Assembly: GCA_016617855.1 (NCBI GenBank)
Contig: JAECUM010096230.1
Span: 124,001-188,000, forward strand
DNA length: 64,000 nucleotides
DNA from: Megalonaias nervosa
Taxonomy: Eukaryota; Mollusca; Bivalvia; Unionida; Unionidae
Direction of reading: 5' to 3'
The position numbers and the translations under genes are program-made. This document shows positions 59,706-64,000 of the stretch, one piece after another (the first letter of the stretch is position 1; the number at the start of each line of letters is the position of its first letter). Under the pieces are notes generated by a model. It searched no databases. It was not told the DNA's origin and worked only from the letters and a program-made list of their open reading frames with translations.

Positions 59706-59915
59706 TTAATGGGGACTTAGCAGAGCGCTTAATCTTTAGAACCTCTGAGTGCTTTACAATATTAGTTAACACATAATGGCATAATTATAAATAAGATTAC
59801 AAAAACAAACAGCATGAAGTTACATATGAAAGCCCATGTTAAAAATAATTAAGCTAAGAAAACATCGCTTGTTGATTTCACTGCATGAACTATGTTTGTG
59901 ACATTCTTCTTAGAT

Positions 59916-60275
59916 TTATTCATGAATAGTAAGACTGGATGAAAGCCAAAGTCTTTCAGCCATATGGCATTCTCTTTTAGCGGTGCGAAATTGGTCCATA
60001 ACACTACAATACCATGGAGTACAGTTCTGAATGGATATTCTGCACCTGGTTGCTGGGGCATGTTTGTCAAGCAATGAAGAAAAGTCTTTATCAAGTTGTT
60101 CAGTTATAGGAGGTAACAAAGTTGTTAGGTTTGCTTGGATGTCATGCATTTGCTGGGTTCTATTAAGGGTAAGGAGGTTTCTCTTAGTAGCAAACAATGA
60201 CAGAGGATTAGAGACTGATAAGTCAAGATGGCGTATGACACAGAGTTGATCTGATGCAAGTTTGTGGGACACCAA
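59916..60275 (-). pseudogene. LINE ORF2 fragment between endonuclease and reverse transcriptase
   Basis: A 119-codon open frame containing LDKHAPATRCRISIQNCTPW and FRTAKRECHMAERLWLSSSL. The pattern 'DKHAP...PWY...(I/F)RxAKRExRxxERxW' is typical of CR1/L2-type ORF2 just after the endonuclease domain. It is not a host gene, and it has lost its RT domain. Confidence 0.75.
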
Positions 60276-60386
60276 TGAAGAGTGAAAAATATTATCAAAG
60301 GGTCTATGAAGAATCCAGTGTAAAATGTGAGCAAGTTTATGAGCGGGTTGACTATCTGAATGAGGTTGAAAACATCAATGGAATCT

Positions 60387-60713
60387 CTGTGTGTGTGAGT
60401 ATGTGATTTGGACTTTTAACGTAGTTCTAAAAAAAATTCAGTCATATCACTACGATGTCTGCAGTGTGACAGTTTATAATGATGTCTAGCACTGGGGCAT
60501 CATGCCGCAGACATGAAGCATCATGTCCCACCCATTCACATTATCCTGACACCAGGTCGACCAGTCCAAACACTAACTTCTTAATGCTGAGCACCTAACG
60601 AGGCAGCTGTTAGTACCATTTTTATAAGACTTTGGTATGTTCGGCCTGGGTTCAAACCCGCAACCTCCCGCGTCTGAGGTGGACACTCTAACCACTAGGC
60701 CACTGGAGTGGTC
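60387..60713 (-). mobile_element. tRNA-derived SINE (family 2), intact copy with 12-bp target-site duplication
   Basis: Minus-strand head with A box GTGGCCTAGTGGTTA and B box GGGTTTGAACCC. The body is shared with 24072-24360, and the (CA)n tail is at the left. The perfect direct repeat TCAATGGAATCT is at 60375-60386 and 60714-60725. It is nested inside the LINE relic. Confidence 0.9.
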
Positions 60714-61260
60714 TCAATGGAATCTATAAATTCTAATGTGTATGGGTTTCTATGACAGTCATAGTGAAAGCTGAAATATCCAAGAATAATCAGGCAGCCA
60801 CCTACTGAAGTTATAATTCCAGGAGGTCAGGAAACTGCTCTCAAAAGAGAGATTCAGTAAACTTGGTTAGTAGGAGGAGGAGGGCAGCAGAGGCAGAAAA
60901 AATGGACTGACCTTTTTGTTCATTGTGAGAGTGGCTTGGACAGCTTCAAAAATGTGTGGTTGAAATTGAATGTTACAGTGTAGTTAAGACGGTGGAGTGT
61001 GGAGTTCTTTGTGATGACAGCAATTTGACTTCGGTGGGATCAGCAAGGGAATGACTTGAAAAAGTAGCCATATGGGTGGAGTGTTAGATCCATGCGCTTA
61101 TACTCATCCCTTGTTTTTTTGTGTTTTTTTAGCCATATTTCTGTCAGGAAAAAGATGTCGATATCCTGACCATTAATAAAGTTGGCTATTTCTGTGCATT
61201 TTTCCAGTGGTCAAACTGACTGTGTGTTGAATTTTGCAATGTGCAACAGTTGCTTAGACT

Positions 61261-61423
61261 TAAAGGTTGATGATCAAAGAGGAATTTGAATTAAATTGTA
61301 AATCAATTAATGGTCAAGTTTTCAAATTGCTGTGATGCAAAGGGTGAGATGGAGATTACTGGAATTTTTGTTCCTGTTATTCATTGACTGGCTTTGAAAT
61401 GAAGTTTCTGTTTTTGATGGTGT
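61261..61423. other. Short unassigned segment between LINE relic and SINE
   Basis: AT-rich, possibly the 5' continuation of the LINE relic; no clear motif. Confidence 0.35.
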
Positions 61424-61434
61424 TTACATTTAAG

Positions 61435-61689
61435 CTGTTGTTGTTGTTGTTGTGGGGCTTAACGCCATTTTTCAGCACACGATAGGCTATATATGGCGGC
61501 CAGTATTAATGGTGGAGGAAGAAACCGGGAAATCCCCGGAAAGAACCACCGACCCACGAGAAGCTACTGGCAAGCTTTCTCACATATCCGCATTCGCCGA
61601 ATCCTAGACTCGAACCCACGCAGACAGAGGTGAGATGGCAATGATCCATAACGGAGAGCGCTTTAGACCACTTGGCCACTCGGGGCCCC
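61435..61689 (-). mobile_element. tRNA-derived SINE (family 1) with 11-bp target-site duplication
   Basis: Minus-strand copy of the element at 10763-11017 with an (AAC)n tail at the left and the tRNA-like head at the right. The direct repeat TTACATTTAAG is at 61424-61434 and 61690-61700. Confidence 0.92.
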
Positions 61690-61700
61690 TTACATTTAAG

Positions 61701-61985
61701 TGAAGATAACTATAGTCGCAGATCATTTAGTGCACAAGGTTTTATGGAGCACTGAGAAGTGGTTATTTTAATGCAATTAAAATGAGGGTCAATCATAGAT
61801 AAGTGAATAAAGATCACCCACTACTAAGAGAAGCATAGAATTATCTATTTCATTAGGTAGCAAAAATGTGATCTGGAATTTGATTGGCCAAAGTATCATC
61901 ACACTGCAAATGGTTCATGATTAAAGATCCAATACACACTGATGGGAAACTGTCAGCCAAAGTCATGCTGTATCTTGTTCACATT
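61701..61985. other. Unique intron sequence
   Basis: No recognised feature before the terminal satellite array. Confidence 0.5.
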
Positions 61986-61989
61986 GGTG

Positions 61990-64000
61990 TAAATATGTGA
62001 AAATGTGTATTCAAAACAGAGGCAATCTGAGTCTAGAATGTGTGATGTATTCAAGTAGAGGCAATCCATGTCTAGTATGTGTGATGTATTCAAGTAGAGG
62101 CAATCCATGTCTAGTATGTGTGATGTATTCAAGTAGAGGCAATCCAAGTCTAGCATGTGTGATGTATTCAAGTAGAGGCAACCCAAGTCTTAGCATGTGT
62201 GATGTATTCAAGTAGAGGCAATCCAAGTCTAGCATGTGTGATGTATTCAAGTAGAGGCAATCCAAGTCTAGTATGTGTGATGCATTCAAGTAGAGGCAAT
62301 CCAAGTCTAGCATGTGTGATGTATTCAAGTAGAGGCAATCCAAGTCTAGTATGTGTGATGTATTCAAGTAGAGGCAATCCAAGTCTAGCATGTGTGATGT
62401 ATTCAAGTAAAGGCAATCCATGTCTAGTATGTGTGATGCATTCATGTAGAGGCAATCCAAGTCTAGCATGTGTGATGTATTCAAGTAGAGGCAATCCATG
62501 TCTAGCATGTGTGATGTATTCAAGTAGAGGCAATCCAAGTCTAGCAGGTGTGATGTATTCAAGTAGAGGCAATCCATGTCTAGTATGTGTGATTCATTCA
62601 AGTAGAGGCAATCCAAGTCTAGCATGTGTGATGTATTCAAGTAGAGGCAATCCATGTCTAGTATGTGTGATGTATTCAAGTAGAGGCAATCCAAGTCTAG
62701 CATGTGTGATGCATTCAAGTAGAGGCAACCCAAGTCTAGCATGTGTGATGTATTCAAGTAGAGGCAATCCATGTCTAGTATGTGTGATGTATTCAAGTAG
62801 AGGCAATCCATGTCTAGCATGTGTGATGTATTCAAGTAGAGGCAATCCATGTCTAGTATGTGTGATGTATTCAAGTAGAGGCAATCCATGTCTAGCATGT
62901 GTGATGTATTCAAGCAGAGGCAACCCAAGTCTAGCATGTGTGATGTATTCAAGTAGAGGCAATCCATCTCTAGCATGTGTGATGTATTCAAGTAGAGGCA
63001 ATCCATGTCTAGTATGTGTGATGTATTCAAGTAGAGGCAATCCAAGTCTAGTATGTGTCATGTATTCAAGTAGAGGCAACCCAAGTCTAGCATGTGTGAT
63101 GTATTCAAATAGAGGCAATCCATGTCTAGTATGTGTGATGCATTCAAGTAGAGGCAATCCAAGTCTAGCATGTGTGATGTATTCAAGTAGAGGCAATCCA
63201 TGTCTAGTATGTGTGATGTATTCAAGTAGAGGCAATCCAAGTCTAGCATGTGTGATGTATTCAAGTAGAGGCAATCCATGTCTAGCATGTGTGATGTATT
63301 CAAGTAGAGGCAATCCAAGTCTAGCATGTGTGATGTATTCAAGTAGAGGCAATCCAAGTCTAGCATGTGTGATGTATTCAAGTAGAGGCAATCCATGTCT
63401 AGGATGTGTGATGTATTCAAGTAGAGGCAATCCAAGTCTAGCATGTGTGATGTATACAAGTAGAGGCAATCCAAGTCTAGCATGTGTGATGTATTCAAGC
63501 AGAGGGAATCCATGTCTAGCATGTGTGATGTATTCAAGTAGAGGCAATCCAAGTCTAGCATGTGTGATGTATTCAAGTAGAGGTAATCCAAGTCTAGCAT
63601 GTGTGATGTATTCAAGTAGAGGCAATCCAAGTCTAGCATGTGTGATGTATTCAAGTAGAGGCAATCCAAGTCTAGCATGTGTGATGTATTCAAGTAGAGG
63701 CAATCCAAGTCTAGCATGTGTGATGTATTCAAGTAGAGGCAATCCATGTCTAGCATGTGTGATGTATTCAAGTAGAGGCAATCCAAGTCTAGCATGTGTG
63801 ATGTATTCAAGTAGAGGCAATCCAAGTCTAGCATGTGTGATGTATTCAAGTAGAGGCAATCCATGTCTAGTATGTGTGATGCATTCAAGTAGAGGCAAGC
63901 CAAGTCTAGTATGTGTGATGCATTCAAGTAGAGGCAATCCATGTCTAGCATGTGTGATGCATTCAAGTAGAGGCAATCCATGTCTAGTATGTGTGATGTA
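61990..64000. repeat. Satellite/minisatellite, 39-bp unit, about 51 copies, running off the right edge
   Basis: Very uniform copies of TAGAGGCAATCCAAGTCTAG plus CATGTGTGATGTATTCAAG. Variants CCAAGT/CCATGT, TAGCAT/TAGTAT and GTATTC/GCATTC are mixed. The period of 39 is a multiple of 3, so open frames of up to 460 codons (LPLLEYITHARLG repeated) span it on the minus strand. They lack a true start and are judged artefacts. Confidence 0.97.

Larger units (their letters stand above)
59673..61260 (-). mobile_element. Internally deleted CR1/L2-type LINE with (TTA)n tail and a nested SINE
   Basis: Minus-strand order: an endonuclease fragment at about 61230-60900 (FINGQDIDIFFLTEIWL), then a post-endonuclease segment at 60350-59890 (LDKHAPATRC, TPWYCSV, FRTAKRECHMAERLW). 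It ends with a 3' end carrying TTGTAAAGCACTCAGAG-type sequence and (TTA)n at 59673-59705. The whole reverse-transcriptase part is missing and there are several stops. The SINE at 60387-60713 is inserted in it. Confidence 0.8.

Noticed and set aside
62011..63976. Open frames of 344, 460 and 307 codons on the minus strand
   Set aside because: They are translations of a 39-bp tandem repeat in different frames, overlap one another and lack a non-repetitive domain or a proper start.

Overview
The window is a piece of animal (eukaryotic) nuclear DNA. One gene runs through almost all of it on the minus strand: an ortholog of KIDINS220 (ARMS), a four-pass membrane scaffold with ankyrin repeats and a KAP-type P-loop NTPase domain. 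I could place eleven consecutive internal exons between 59368 and 836. Their GT/AG junctions keep one open reading frame of 2628 nt (876 codons), entering and leaving in phase 0. The first ankyrin repeats lie beyond the right edge and the C-terminal half beyond the left edge. Exons are about 4 % of the window and introns reach 12.5 kb.

The dispersed elements and the low-CpG gene body fit a lophotrochozoan, most likely a bivalve or other mollusc. Examples are tRNA-type SINEs with an AAC tail, CR1/L2 LINEs ending in TTA repeats, a DIRS-like tyrosine-recombinase element, and repeats that I recall from bivalve introns. This assignment is an inference; the species is not determined.

Layout from right to left, in the direction of transcription. 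64000-61990: a 39-bp satellite running off the edge. 61700-59670: a degraded CR1/L2 LINE carrying two SINE insertions. 59368-58210: the last ankyrin exons, E1 and E2. 58390-58920: a minisatellite built on the E2 splice acceptor. 57320-55690: two arrays. 55186-55025: the Walker A exon E3. 54590-45460: arrays interrupted by a TA-flanked element, a DIRS-like relic and a solo LTR. 45260-44900: a cluster of retained CpGs that may be a promoter. 43981-43802: the first transmembrane exon, E4. 41290-36830: a LINE relic, a second TA-flanked element and arrays. 35570-31988: nearly continuous arrays with the 163-bp exon E5 as the only island. 29860-19885: arrays. 19862-16985: E6 and the large E7 (Walker B and transmembrane segments 3 and 4). 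16600-12420: arrays. 11017-10763: an intact SINE. 7970-836: exons E8 to E11.

By my addition of the intervals listed, roughly 40 % of the window is tandem repeat, in more than 25 arrays with unrelated units of about 17 to 73 bp. The most notable observation is that at two exons (E2 and E5) the array unit contains the exon's own 3' splice site plus its first coding bases. Those introns therefore carry rows of decoy acceptors. Several arrays also hold clean transposon insertions whose empty sites can be read from neighbouring units.
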